This document shows positions 52,891-61,742 of a stretch of 64,000 nucleotides of DNA, piece by piece. A program made the position numbers and the translations under genes. This stretch comes from Bradyrhizobium sp. (GTDB lineage Bacteria > Pseudomonadota > Alphaproteobacteria > Rhizobiales > Xanthobacteraceae). Position 1 is the first letter of the stretch; every line of letters starts with the position of its first letter. The notes beneath the pieces were generated by a model. The model was not told where the DNA came from. It saw only the letters and a program-made list of their open reading frames with translations, and did not search any database. The DNA is taken from the NCBI RefSeq assembly GCF_016219575.1, contig NZ_JACRMG010000032.1, forward strand, positions 62,001-126,000. The letters run 5' to 3'.

Positions 52891-53311
52891 GAAAATCTCT
52901 CCTGGAGCGGGCGGGGGCCTAAAGACCGGTTTCAGGCCACAATTCGCTCATGAGGTTGCGAAAATGCCCGGATCGGCGCGAGTGGCTATCATAGGCGCGC
53001 GCCCCTCCACAAGGAGGAGGATGGCGATGGCGTGCGGAATGGCCGCGGATGCGCACAAGGGTGCCTCGCCGCGCAGTCCAGGGTTACCGTAAATTATTGA
53101 AGATGCGCGATTTCCGGCCACGATCGGGTTTCCCCTCGCAGCCAAAACGCGCTACAATGGCTGCGCCAAAACGTGCCATTGGCCGGGCATGATTTCATGC
53201 CTACATGCTGCGGACTCAATCGGTGATGTAAAGTTGGCCGTTCCCCGCCTGACGGGAACGCTCTGCCGCCGGACCCGTTGCCGGCTTAAGAACCAGAAAG
53301 CGAACTGCGAC
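52891..53311. other. Long divergent gap between secB and the Tim44-like gene
   Basis: 421 bp with no credible gene. It must hold two divergent promoters. The open frame from 53189 into the Tim44-like gene has host-like GC but no family match in its first 41 codons. GGCCGGGCATGATTTCATGCC at 53177-53197 contains a small palindrome, GGCATGA-TT-TCATGCC, shifted by one base. Confidence 0.4.
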
Positions 53312-54013
53312 GTGGATATCTACACCATCATCTTCCTGGCGCTGGCCGTGTTCATCTTCCTGCGCCTGCGCAGCGTTCTCGGGCAGCGGACCGGGCATGA
53401 GCGGCCGCCGTTCGAGCGCTCGCCGCGCAACGTCGCGCCGGGTGCGCCGGATAACGTCGTGCCGATACCGGGTACCGTGATCGACCAGGCGCCGCTTGCG
53501 CCGACCGCTGATGTCGCACCGGCGGCCGACCGCTGGAAGGGCATTGCCGAGCCGGGCACGCCGCTGGCGCAGGGGCTGGATGCGATCGTCGCCCAGGATT
53601 CCTCGTTCGATCCCCGGCATTTCCTTTCCGGCGCCCGCAGCGCCTACGAGATGATCGTGCTGGCCTTTGCCAACGGCGACCGCCGTGCGCTGCGCGACCT
53701 CCTGTCGAGCGATGTCTACGAGAGCTTCGACACCGCGATCCGCGATCGCGAGAAGCATGACCAGAAGACCGAAACGCGCTTCGTCTCGATCGACAAGGCC
53801 GAACTCGTCAGTGCGGAAGCGCGCGACCGCGCCGCGCAACTCACCGTTCGCTTCGTGTCGCAGATGATCTCCGTGACTCGCGACAAGAACGGCACCGTGG
53901 TCGATGGCACTCCCGACAAGGTCGCCGATATCACCGATGTCTGGACGTTCGCCCGCGACACCGCCTCACGCGACCCGAACTGGAAACTGGTTGGCACCGG
54001 AAGCGCCGGCTAG
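53312..54013 (+). CDS. Tim44-like domain membrane-anchored protein
   Basis: A 233-residue protein. A single helix at about residues 2-16 (DIYTIIFLALAVFIFL) anchors it. A Pro-rich linker follows (about 30-80), then a Tim44/TIM14-adapter-like domain (about 85-228; DSSFDPRHFLSGARSAYEMIV and VWTFARDTASRDPNWKLVGT in separate blocks). Bacterial relatives (TimA) are inner-membrane proteins of unclear role, related to mitochondrial import factor Tim44. The GTG at 53312 gives the usual short N-terminus; an upstream frame from 53189 is not used. mltA follows by 25 bp. Confidence 0.85.
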   Translation: MDIYTIIFLALAVFIFLRLRSVLGQRTGHERPPFERSPRNVAPGAPDNVVPIPGTVIDQAPLAPTADVAPAADRWKGIAEPGTPLAQGLDAIVAQDSSFDPRHFLSGARSAYEMIVLAFANGDRRALRDLLSSDVYESFDTAIRDREKHDQKTETRFVSIDKAELVSAEARDRAAQLTVRFVSQMISVTRDKNGTVVDGTPDKVADITDVWTFARDTASRDPNWKLVGTGSAG

Positions 54014-54038
54014 ACCACACGGGATTCGATCTCGTGCT

Positions 54039-55517
54039 GTGGGCTGGCTGATCGCGCTGGCGTTGGCGATGCTGCCGGCGAGCGCGGATTCGCGCGCCGT
54101 CCATTCCCGTTATCATCGCGCCGAACCGCAGCCGAAGCAGCGGCCGCTGCCTTATCCGGCGCTCGAACTGCCGCTGGAAATCCCGAACAGCCAGTATGTG
54201 CCGCTCGCCTGGAGCGACGTCATCGGCTGGCGCGATGACGATCATCTCGCCGCCTACAAGGCGTTCCGCACCAGCTGCCAGCCGATCGTGGCGCAGAATG
54301 GACCCGCGCCGGATTCCAAGGCGCTGGGCACCTCGCTACGCGATCCCTGCCGCATCGCCCGGGCACTGGAACCGTCCGACGGTGCGAAGGCCAAGGCCTT
54401 TTTCGAGGAAAATTTCCTGCCGCTGCGGATCTCGCGTCTCGGCGAAGGCGAGGGATTTGTCACGGGCTATTACGAGCCGGTGATTGAGGGCTCGCGCACG
54501 CAGAACGAGGTCTATCCCGTTCCGGTTTACCGGCGTCCCTCGAATCTGTTCGTCAAGGGGCAAACCCAGGCTTCGGTCGGCCTGCCGAACAAGGGAGCGG
54601 TCTATCGCAAGATCGGCCGCCGCAAGCTCGTGCCCTATTACGACCGCGCCGAAATCGAGGACGGCAAGATCGAAGGCCGCGGGCTGGAGATCGCATTTCT
54701 GAAGAACCAGACCGATCTCCTGTTCGCGCAGATCCAGGGCTCCGCGCGCATCGAGCTGCCGGACGGTTCGACGGTGCGCATCAACTACGATGCCCATAAC
54801 GGCTACCCCTATACGCCGGTCGGCCGCGTCCTGATCGACCGCGGCATCATCCCGCGGGAACAAATGTCGATGCAGAAGATCCGGGAGTGGATGGAGCAGA
54901 ATCCCGATGGCGCCGGCGAGTTGCGGCGGCAGAACCGCTCCTATGTCTTCTTCCGCGAAGTGAACCTCTCGGACAAGGACGAGCCGGTCGGTGCCCAGGG
55001 CGTGCCGCTGACGGCCGGCCGCTCGATTGCGGTCGACAAGGCCCTCCATGTCTACGGCACGCCCTTCTTCATCGAGGGCGACCTGCCGATCGAATCGGAG
55101 CGCGCGAAGACGCCGTTCCGCCGCCTGATGATCGCACAGGATACCGGCTCGGCCATCGTGGGACCTGCACGCGCCGACCTCTATTTCGGCGCCGGCGCGG
55201 AAGCAGGCAGGGTGGCCGGACGGCTGAAGAACAATGCACGCTTTGTCATGCTGATCCCGAAGAGCCTCGATCCCGCAGCACGCGGCCGCAAGCTGCCGGT
55301 GCCGGATGAGCGGCCATCGGCAAAGATCGCAAGACTATTTCCGCAGATTGCTCCCAAGGATCCGCCCAAGGAAACCCCGATGCCGGCTTCTCCTGCGGTC
55401 GCGGCAGCCGCCACGCAGGCTGCGTCTGCGCAGGCCTCGATCCCCCTGCCGGTGGCGCGGCCGAAGGAGGCCCCTGTTCGCGACGACAAGCGTCGCCGGC
55501 CGTCGCGCGACCGATGA
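54039..55517 (+). CDS. mltA: Membrane-bound lytic murein transglycosylase A
   Basis: A 492-residue MltA. A signal sequence (about 1-18, ending ASA-D) has no lipobox cysteine, so it may be soluble in the periplasm. The MltA barrel domain (about 100-290) has EGFVTGYYEP, VPVYRRPS and QIQGSARIEL, and the 3D domain carries the catalytic aspartates (LMIAQDTGSAIVGPARADLYFG at about 360-380 in two blocks). The C-terminal tail beyond 430 is Pro/Ala/Lys-rich and unlike E. coli MltA. GTG at 54039 is the likely start. It cleaves peptidoglycan to anhydro-muropeptides. Confidence 0.9.
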   Translation: MGWLIALALAMLPASADSRAVHSRYHRAEPQPKQRPLPYPALELPLEIPNSQYVPLAWSDVIGWRDDDHLAAYKAFRTSCQPIVAQNGPAPDSKALGTSLRDPCRIARALEPSDGAKAKAFFEENFLPLRISRLGEGEGFVTGYYEPVIEGSRTQNEVYPVPVYRRPSNLFVKGQTQASVGLPNKGAVYRKIGRRKLVPYYDRAEIEDGKIEGRGLEIAFLKNQTDLLFAQIQGSARIELPDGSTVRINYDAHNGYPYTPVGRVLIDRGIIPREQMSMQKIREWMEQNPDGAGELRRQNRSYVFFREVNLSDKDEPVGAQGVPLTAGRSIAVDKALHVYGTPFFIEGDLPIESERAKTPFRRLMIAQDTGSAIVGPARADLYFGAGAEAGRVAGRLKNNARFVMLIPKSLDPAARGRKLPVPDERPSAKIARLFPQIAPKDPPKETPMPASPAVAAAATQAASAQASIPLPVARPKEAPVRDDKRRRPSRDR

Positions 55518-56098
55518 AGCGCCGGCCTCCCGAAATTCCCGATCTGCCGGCAGGCCTGCGGCGCAGGCGTGGCCTCAGCGACGAAGAGCGCAGGCTTTGG
55601 GAGAGCGTGGCCAAACAGGTCAAGCCGCTGCGCAAGAGCCCGCGTCTTGCCCGGCCGCACGCGGTTGAGGCTGAGAGCCCGGCCGTCGCGCCCGCGGCTT
55701 CGCCGCGCCCTTCGTCGCCGGTGAAAATTTCCCCGCCGCAAAAGCCGCAGGCGCCGCCGCTGGCCCCGATCGGTCGTCGCGAACGCGCCAAGCTCTCGCG
55801 CGGCAAGCAGGAAATCGACGCCCGCATCGACCTGCATGGCATGACCCAGACCCGCGCGCACCGTGCGCTGCTCGGCTTCCTGCAGCATGCCCATCACGAG
55901 GGCTTCACCTTCGTGCTCGTCATCACCGGCAAGGGAAAGATCGGCGTGGAATCCGAGCGCGGCGTGCTGCGCCGCCAGGTGCCGCAATGGCTGGCGTTGC
56001 CGGAATTCCGTGCGCTCGTGGTCGGCTTCGAGGAGGCCCATATCGGCCATGGCGGCGAGGGCGCGCTTTATGTGCGGGTGAGAAGGGCGCGCTATTAG
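55514..56098 (+). CDS. Smr-domain protein
   Basis: A 194-residue protein with a charged, Pro-rich N-terminal half and a C-terminal Smr (small MutS-related) domain from about 95. The family motif IDLHGMTQTRAH (about 104-115) and the VITGKGKIG loop (about 136-144) are seen. Smr domains nick or cut nucleic acid; some act on stalled ribosomes or branched DNA. It overlaps the mltA stop by four bases, so the two are coupled. Confidence 0.9.
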   Translation: MKRRPPEIPDLPAGLRRRRGLSDEERRLWESVAKQVKPLRKSPRLARPHAVEAESPAVAPAASPRPSSPVKISPPQKPQAPPLAPIGRRERAKLSRGKQEIDARIDLHGMTQTRAHRALLGFLQHAHHEGFTFVLVITGKGKIGVESERGVLRRQVPQWLALPEFRALVVGFEEAHIGHGGEGALYVRVRRARY

Positions 56099-57219
56099 AA
56101 CGGCCTGACGATTCCGACGCGCGGGATCAGCGTGACGATGGCGCCGAAGATCGTGGTCTTGGTGTCGTCGGACGGGATCAGCGGCGTCTGGCGCGAAGCC
56201 GGCAGCGTCTTCACCGCATGCAGGATCAGGAACATGCAAACCGCCCAGTTCGATACCCAGCGTGAATAGTCGAACACGATGGCGAACATCACGAGATATC
56301 CGGCACTGACGATCAGCAGCGCCGAGATGACGATACGGCGGTGCATGTCGCTGGCCAGCGCGCGGATCAGGCCGGCGAAATAGCGCCACAGCGGCGTATG
56401 CAGCCAGATCAGGAGCGCGAATACCGGCACGCCCAGGATGTTATGCGGCAGCCGTGCCCAGGTGTCGGCGATCTCCTTCGACAACGGCTGGTACCAGATG
56501 TAGGCAAAGCTCAGGAGGTCGGCGCGCGAGGGATCGGCCATCCGGCTCTGCAGATGATCGACAAAGGCTTGTGGCGGTACATCGACCGTGCCGTAGAACT
56601 GCGCGGCGATGAAGAGCGGCCCGCTGATGGCCAGCGCGACCATGCCCGCAAGCGCATTCCGCCGGGTGATGCCCTGCGGCAGGTAATGGCGCAGCACCAC
56701 GATGGCCGCGATGGTCGGCACATACATCAGCACATGGATGTGATGGATCAGCACCAGCACGACTGAGAACGCCGCCGCCAGCAGGACATAGGCGACGGAT
56801 CGCGCCGGGATCAGCAGCAGGCAGATCGCAAGCAGGCAGCCATAGATGTCGAAATGGCCGAGCGTGTGCATGAAATTCTTCAGGAAGAACGGCGAGCCGG
56901 CCATGAACACGAACAGCGGCAGATGCCCTTGATGGAAGCCGAAGGTGCGCCGGAACAATTGGACAAACAGCCCGAGCGTGGCCAGCCAGGCGATGCCGGC
57001 AAGCGCGAACACCAGCCAGACCGGGACCTTCGCAGTGAACAGCGCCACCGCCGCACCGATCAGCGCACGTTTTGTGAAGCCGAAATGGTAGTCGACGAGG
57101 AGATGGATGTAGGGGACGAACGGCGGCAGCGCGATCTTGTGCAGGAAGACACCGACGAAGACGGCGGCATTGACGGCCAGCATCAGCCGCCAGGGATTTT
57201 GCCAGAGCCGGAGATTCAT
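56095..57219 (-). CDS. Polytopic membrane protein of unknown function
   Basis: A 374-residue protein with about nine hydrophobic segments, including LIHHIHVLMYVPTIAAIVVL with several histidines that resembles sugar-polymer or glycosyltransferase membrane proteins. I cannot place it in a named family. Short charged loops contain DYHFGFTKRAL (about 43-53) and LGHFDIYG (about 119-126). It is convergent with the Smr gene, overlapping it by four bases. Confidence 0.7.
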   Translation of the reverse strand: MNLRLWQNPWRLMLAVNAAVFVGVFLHKIALPPFVPYIHLLVDYHFGFTKRALIGAAVALFTAKVPVWLVFALAGIAWLATLGLFVQLFRRTFGFHQGHLPLFVFMAGSPFFLKNFMHTLGHFDIYGCLLAICLLLIPARSVAYVLLAAAFSVVLVLIHHIHVLMYVPTIAAIVVLRHYLPQGITRRNALAGMVALAISGPLFIAAQFYGTVDVPPQAFVDHLQSRMADPSRADLLSFAYIWYQPLSKEIADTWARLPHNILGVPVFALLIWLHTPLWRYFAGLIRALASDMHRRIVISALLIVSAGYLVMFAIVFDYSRWVSNWAVCMFLILHAVKTLPASRQTPLIPSDDTKTTIFGAIVTLIPRVGIVRPF

Positions 57220-57284
57220 CGCCCACCTGAAGAGATCAGGCGGGCGTTATCACATGACGGATGGGGAGGCGCAACGCACTCCGC

Positions 57285-57416
57285 TGTCGTCCCGGCCAAG
57301 CGAAGCGCGAGCCGGGATCCATAACCACCGTAGTTGATGTCGCGAAGGCTGGAGCCACAGCTCGCTTCAACAACAACGGCCTGTGGTTATGGGTTCCTGC
57401 TTTCGCAGGAACGACA
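57285..57416. repeat. Dispersed palindromic repeat, copy 6 (long form)
   Basis: Ends TGTCGTCCCGGC and CAGGAACGACA are complementary in TGTCGT / ACGACA. Inner arms CCATAACCAC and GTGGTTATGG pair exactly across a longer centre. It lies between the unknown membrane protein gene and the 3' end of hslU, ending at the hslU stop. Confidence 0.75.
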
Positions 57417-58718
57417 TCAGAGAATAAACCGGCTCAAATCCGCGTTCTTGGCGAGATCGCCGACATGCGTCTGCACATAGTCGGCATCGACCTTGATGGT
57501 CTCGCCATGGCGGTCGGGCGCGGCGAAGGAGATCTCGTCGAGCACGCGCTCCATCACGGTCTGCAGCCGGCGCGCGCCGATGTTCTCGACCGTCGAGTTG
57601 ACGGCGACCGCGACGTCGGCCAGCGCGTCGATGGCGTCGTCGGTGATGTCGAGCGTCACGCCCTCGGTCTTCATCAGCGCGACATACTGCTTGATCAGCG
57701 AGGCCTCGGGCTCGGTCAGGATCCGGCGCAAGTCGTCGCGGGTCAATGCCTGCAGCTCGACACGAATCGGCAGCCGCCCCTGTAGCTCCGGCAGGAGATC
57801 GGAGGGCTTTGCGATGTGGAACGCGCCCGACGCGATGAACAGGATATGGTCGGTCTTGACCGCGCCGTGCTTGGTCGAGACCGTCGTGCCTTCGATCAGC
57901 GGCAGGAGGTCGCGCTGCACGCCCTCGCGCGAGACGTCGCCGCCGAGGCGATTTTCGCGCACGCAGATCTTGTCGATCTCGTCGAGAAACACGATGCCGT
58001 TGTTCTCGACGGCGCCGATCGCCTCCTGCACCAGCTGGTCGGTGTCGAGCAGCTTGTCGGATTCTTCGGCAACCAGTGTTTCGTGGGAGTCGGCCACGGT
58101 CAGCCGGCGCGTCTTGGTACGGCCGCCGAGCTTGCCGAAGATGTCGCCGATCGAGATCGCGCCCATCTGCGCGCCGGGCATGCCCGGGATCTCGAACATC
58201 GGCATGCCGCCGGACGACTGCGTCTCGATCTCGATTTCCTTGTCGTTGAGCTCGCCGGCGCGCAGCTTCTTGCGGAAGGACTCGCGGGTCGCGGCGCTGG
58301 AGCCGGGGCCGACCAGCGCGTCGAGCACGCGCTCCTCGGCCGCAAGCTGAGCGCGGGCCTGCACGTCCTTGCGCTTGCGCTCGCGGACCTGGGCGATGGC
58401 AACCTCGACGAGGTCGCGGACGATCTGCTCGACGTCGCGGCCGACATAGCCGACTTCGGTGAATTTCGTCGCCTCCACCTTGATGAACGGCGCGCCGGCG
58501 AGCTTGGCCAGCCGCCGCGCGATCTCCGTCTTGCCGACGCCGGTCGGCCCGATCATCAGGATGTTCTTCGGCAGCACTTCCTCGCGCAGGGAGCCGGTCA
58601 GCTGCAGGCGCCGCCAGCGGTTGCGCAGCGCGATGGACACCGCGCGCTTGGCGTCGGACTGCCCGACGATGAAGCGGTCGAGCTCGGAAACGATTTCGCG
58701 GGGAGAGAAGTCGGTCAT
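57417..58718 (-). CDS. hslU: ATP-dependent protease ATPase subunit HslU
   Basis: A 433-residue AAA+ unfoldase that feeds the HslV peptidase. Walker A is GPTGVGKTE at 57-65, Walker B VFLDEIDKI, then the sensor blocks and the C-terminal tail DLSRFIL whose last residues dock on HslV. The I-domain (about 100-240) carries the GGMPMFEIPGMPG stretch. Length is normal. It belongs to the leftward hslV-GNAT-DUF2585-hslU run and lies 41 bp downstream of DUF2585. Confidence 0.97.
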   Translation of the reverse strand: MTDFSPREIVSELDRFIVGQSDAKRAVSIALRNRWRRLQLTGSLREEVLPKNILMIGPTGVGKTEIARRLAKLAGAPFIKVEATKFTEVGYVGRDVEQIVRDLVEVAIAQVRERKRKDVQARAQLAAEERVLDALVGPGSSAATRESFRKKLRAGELNDKEIEIETQSSGGMPMFEIPGMPGAQMGAISIGDIFGKLGGRTKTRRLTVADSHETLVAEESDKLLDTDQLVQEAIGAVENNGIVFLDEIDKICVRENRLGGDVSREGVQRDLLPLIEGTTVSTKHGAVKTDHILFIASGAFHIAKPSDLLPELQGRLPIRVELQALTRDDLRRILTEPEASLIKQYVALMKTEGVTLDITDDAIDALADVAVAVNSTVENIGARRLQTVMERVLDEISFAAPDRHGETIKVDADYVQTHVGDLAKNADLSRFIL

Positions 58719-58759
58719 GGGTCCTAGCTATGTCGGAACAAGGCGATCGGCAAGCCGGA

Positions 58760-59362
58760 TCAGAGGATCGGCGGGCCGCTTTGCCACTGCTTGATCGCCT
58801 CGAAAGGATAAAGCAGCATGATGATATTCAGCGTCAGATTGTCGCGAATGTGCAGCAGCAGCGCGAGCTCGAACAAGATCCCGAGCGCTACCGTCGCGGC
58901 TACCGGCAGCTTCCTGGCCAGCAGGAAGCCTGCCACCATCGAAAGCGTGTCCGACACCGAGTTCACGATCGTGTCGCCGTAGTAGTCCAGCGAAATCGTG
59001 CCGGCGCGATAGCGTTCGATGATCCAGCTCGAATTTTCGACCAGCTCCCACGCGCCCTCGACCAGCATGGCGATGATGAGGCGGCCGGGCCAGGCGAGCT
59101 TCGGGAAGGCGAGGAACGCCGCGCCATAGAACAGGAAGCCGTGCAGGATGTGCGAGAAGGTGTACCAGTCGGCGATCTGCTGCGAGTTCTCCGAGCTCTG
59201 CACCACGCCGTGCCAGAATTTCACATAGCCGCAAGCGCAGATCGGCAGCCGGCCCGCGGCATTGAGGATCGCCGCCTGCAATGCGAGCAGCGCCGCCGCG
59301 ATGGCGAACCACTGCCAGGCCGGGACTGCGGTAGCGAAGGCAGGCTTCGGTGAGGAGGTCAT
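58760..59362 (-). CDS. DUF2585 (UPF0314) membrane protein
   Basis: A 200-residue protein with about four or five membrane helices. The block CACGYVKFWHGVVQSSENSQ (about 42-61) and FSHILHGFLFYG with conserved histidines are typical of UPF0314, a family mostly found in rhizobia. Function unknown. It overlaps the GNAT gene by four bases and precedes hslU. Confidence 0.88.
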   Translation of the reverse strand: MTSSPKPAFATAVPAWQWFAIAAALLALQAAILNAAGRLPICACGYVKFWHGVVQSSENSQQIADWYTFSHILHGFLFYGAAFLAFPKLAWPGRLIIAMLVEGAWELVENSSWIIERYRAGTISLDYYGDTIVNSVSDTLSMVAGFLLARKLPVAATVALGILFELALLLHIRDNLTLNIIMLLYPFEAIKQWQSGPPIL

Positions 59363-59847
59363 GCGTCACGTACCATCAGGAGAGCGATGCCGTCTGGTGT
59401 ATCGACCAGCCGATCCCTTGCAAAGCCCGCCTTCTCATAGGCGCGAATCGCTCGCGCATTTTTCGGGTCGGGATCGGTCACCATGCGCGGTACACCGGTG
59501 GCGAGCTTTTCGTCGACAAAGGCGCGGATGAATGCCGCTCCGTGGCCGCGGCCGACCATGTCGGGCTCGCCGATGAACTGATCGATGCCGCGCGTGCCTT
59601 TGGGATGTTCGCCGAAACCGGAATTCCAGGCGGTCAGGTCATAGCACTGGATGTAGCCGAAATCGCTTCCGCCGGCCGCGACGAGGAACTGATCCATCGC
59701 GGTCTCGTCGAGGTCGCCGCTGACGAGCGCAAACTGCTGCGCGGGCTCGCCCCACCATTCCCGCACATGCGGCAACGCCAGCCAACGCTTGATCATCGGC
59801 AGGTCGGCCGTCGTCATCGGTCGGAAGACGTAAGGGGACGGCGTCAC
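59359..59847 (-). CDS. GNAT-family N-acetyltransferase
   Basis: A 162-residue acetyltransferase of the group that includes aminoglycoside 6'-N-acetyltransferases and the acetyl-transfer modules of siderophore enzymes. Typical: YVFRPMTTADLPMIKRWL, HVREWWG, and the acetyl-CoA loop MVGRGHGAAF (about 96-105), then NARAIRAYEKAGF. The substrate is not known, so no resistance function is claimed. It lies between hslV (6 bp upstream) and DUF2585 in one operon. Confidence 0.88.
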   Translation of the reverse strand: MTPSPYVFRPMTTADLPMIKRWLALPHVREWWGEPAQQFALVSGDLDETAMDQFLVAAGGSDFGYIQCYDLTAWNSGFGEHPKGTRGIDQFIGEPDMVGRGHGAAFIRAFVDEKLATGVPRMVTDPDPKNARAIRAYEKAGFARDRLVDTPDGIALLMVRDA

Positions 59848-59853
59848 CGATCG

Positions 59854-60411
59854 CTATTCCTGGAGAGTCTCGATCGTGACGTTGCGGTTGGTGTAGACGC
59901 AGATGTCGGCGGCGATGTCGAGCGAGCGGCGCACGATGGTCTCGGCATCCTTGTCGCTGTCGATCAGGGCGCGCGCCGCGGCGAGTGCAAAATTGCCGCC
60001 GGAGCCGATCGCCATCACGCCGGCCTCGGGCTCCAGCACGTCGCCGGTGCCGGTCAAGACCAGCGAAACGTCCTTGTCGGCGACGATCATCATCGCCTCG
60101 AGTCGGCGGAGATAACGGTCGGTCCGCCAGTCCTTGGCGAGCTCGACGGCGGCCCGGGTCAGCTGCCCCGGATATTGCTCGAGCTTGCTTTCCAGCCGCT
60201 CGAACAAAGTGAAGGCATCGGCGGTGGCGCCGGCGAAGCCGCCGATCACGTCGCCCTTGCCGAGCCTGCGGACCTTTTTGGCATTGGACTTGATGACGGT
60301 CTGGCCGATCGAGACCTGGCCGTCGCCGCCGATCACCACCTTGCCGCCCTTGCGGACCGTCAGAATCGTGGTGCCGTGCCAGACCGCCGGCTCCTGGGGG
60401 GATGCTTGCAT
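59854..60411 (-). CDS. hslV: ATP-dependent protease peptidase subunit HslV
   Basis: A 185-residue proteasome-type peptidase. The catalytic threonine is T14 in HGTTILTV, so residues 1-13 form a propeptide to be removed, longer than the single Met of E. coli HslV. GGDGQVSIG and the GGNFALAAARAL helix are conserved. It forms a double ring capped by HslU. Start ATG 60411; divergent from hisB over 184 bp. Confidence 0.96.
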   Translation of the reverse strand: MQASPQEPAVWHGTTILTVRKGGKVVIGGDGQVSIGQTVIKSNAKKVRRLGKGDVIGGFAGATADAFTLFERLESKLEQYPGQLTRAAVELAKDWRTDRYLRRLEAMMIVADKDVSLVLTGTGDVLEPEAGVMAIGSGGNFALAAARALIDSDKDAETIVRRSLDIAADICVYTNRNVTIETLQE

Positions 60412-60595
60412 GAAATACCTCGCGTTCCCGCCAGATTTAGGGGTTTGGGGCAGCGGTTACAATCAGGTCAAAGGGGGCCTGATTCCGGTCACCATAGGCC
60501 GAACTTCAGCCGTCTGAGCGTCATCCCGCAGTAGCGAAGGCGGTATCAGCCTGTTAAAAGACCCGCGTTTTCGATAGGGGAAAGCGGCTTTTTCC

Positions 60596-61189
60596 ATGCG
60601 CACGGCAACCATCAAGCGCAAGACCAAGGAGACCGACATTGAGGTGGCGGTCAATCTGGACGGCACCGGTGTGTCCAGGGTTTCGACCGGGATCGGCTTC
60701 TTCGACCATATGCTCGATCTGCTGGCCCGCCATTCGCGCATCGATATCACGGTCAAGGCCGATGGCGACCTCCACGTCGATCATCACCACACCACCGAAG
60801 ACGTCGGCATTGCGCTGGGCCAGGCGGTCAAGCAGGCGCTCGGCTCCATGGCCGGCATCACCCGCTATGCCTCGATCCACATGCCTATGGACGAGACGCT
60901 GTCGCGCGTCGTCATCGACATTTCGGGGCGGCCGGTGCTGGTGTTCAAGGTCGATTTCCCCCGTGACAAGGTCGGCGCCTTCGACACCGAGCTGGTGCGC
61001 GAGTGGTTCAACGCCTTTGCGATGAATGCCGGCGTGACTTTGCACGTCGAGACCTTATATGGCGAGAACAGCCATCATATCGCCGAATCCTGTTTCAAGG
61101 GTCTGGCGAGGGCCCTTCGCGCCGCCGTCGCGATCGATCCGCGCGCGGCCGGCGAGGTGCCATCCACCAAGGGCTCGCTCGGCAGCTGA
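60596..61189 (+). CDS. hisB: Imidazoleglycerol-phosphate dehydratase
   Basis: A 197-residue monofunctional HisB (without the phosphatase part of enteric HisB). Manganese-binding histidine-rich motifs are seen: FFDHMLDLLARHS (about 42-54) and VDHHHTTEDVGIALG (about 63-77), then the second repeat half with ENSHHIAESCFKGLARALR (about 157-175). It makes imidazole-acetol phosphate in histidine synthesis. It opens the run hisB-DUF2628-hisH-hisA-hisF. Confidence 0.97.
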   Translation: MRTATIKRKTKETDIEVAVNLDGTGVSRVSTGIGFFDHMLDLLARHSRIDITVKADGDLHVDHHHTTEDVGIALGQAVKQALGSMAGITRYASIHMPMDETLSRVVIDISGRPVLVFKVDFPRDKVGAFDTELVREWFNAFAMNAGVTLHVETLYGENSHHIAESCFKGLARALRAAVAIDPRAAGEVPSTKGSLGS

Positions 61190-61214
61190 GCCAGTTTCTG
61201 CTTCGGAGAGTGCG

Positions 61215-61742
61215 ATGCCGGTCTATACGGTGCATGCCCCGGTGACTGACGGCGCCGACCTGACGGCGACCGACAGGTTCGCTTTCGTGCGCGACGGCTT
61301 CCATTTCTGGGCCGCAGTCGCCGGCGTGATCTGGCTTGGCTGGCATCGGCTGTGGCTGGCGCTGATCGGCTCGATCGTCGTGATGCTGGCCGTCAATTTC
61401 GGGCTCGCGTGGCTCGGCGCCGGCGCGCGCACCATCCTGGCGATTGACGTGGTGCTGGCACTGCTGCTCGGCTTTGAAGCGGCCAGCCTGCGCCGCTGGA
61501 CGCTGTCGCGGCGCAAATGGCGCCAGCTCGATATTGTCGTTGCCGATGACGAGGAGGCTGCCGAGCGGCGCTTCTTCGATCGCTGGACCGCGCGTCATCG
61601 CGTTTACAACGATCCTTATTCGGTCGAACGCGGCGGGCCGCCGCCGACCCGCCACATTCCGGGCCAGCCCTTCTCGAAGCCGCCGCCGATCCCGCAAGGC
61701 GGCATCATCGGTTTGTTTCCAGAGCCAGGAGGATCGCGATGA
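61215..61742 (+). CDS. DUF2628 membrane protein within the his operon
   Basis: A 175-residue protein beginning MPVYTVHAP. Two hydrophobic stretches at about 30-65 and one near 75-90 suit the DUF2628 membrane family, followed by a basic, Pro-rich tail. Function unknown. It starts 25 bp after hisB with GGAGAG upstream and overlaps hisH by four bases (ATGA), so it is expressed with histidine genes. An open frame reaching back into hisB is not used. Confidence 0.85.
   Translation: MPVYTVHAPVTDGADLTATDRFAFVRDGFHFWAAVAGVIWLGWHRLWLALIGSIVVMLAVNFGLAWLGAGARTILAIDVVLALLLGFEAASLRRWTLSRRKWRQLDIVVADDEEAAERRFFDRWTARHRVYNDPYSVERGGPPPTRHIPGQPFSKPPPIPQGGIIGLFPEPGGSR

Noticed and set aside
57285..57416. CRISPR array or insertion-sequence end
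   Set aside because: No regular spacing of direct repeats exists and no transposase is present; the pattern is a single composite palindrome.
60412..60480. Heat-shock (RpoH) promoter before hslV
   Set aside because: CTTTGA and CCCCTAAAT elements can be found, but they are about 24 bases apart, too far for an RpoH promoter.
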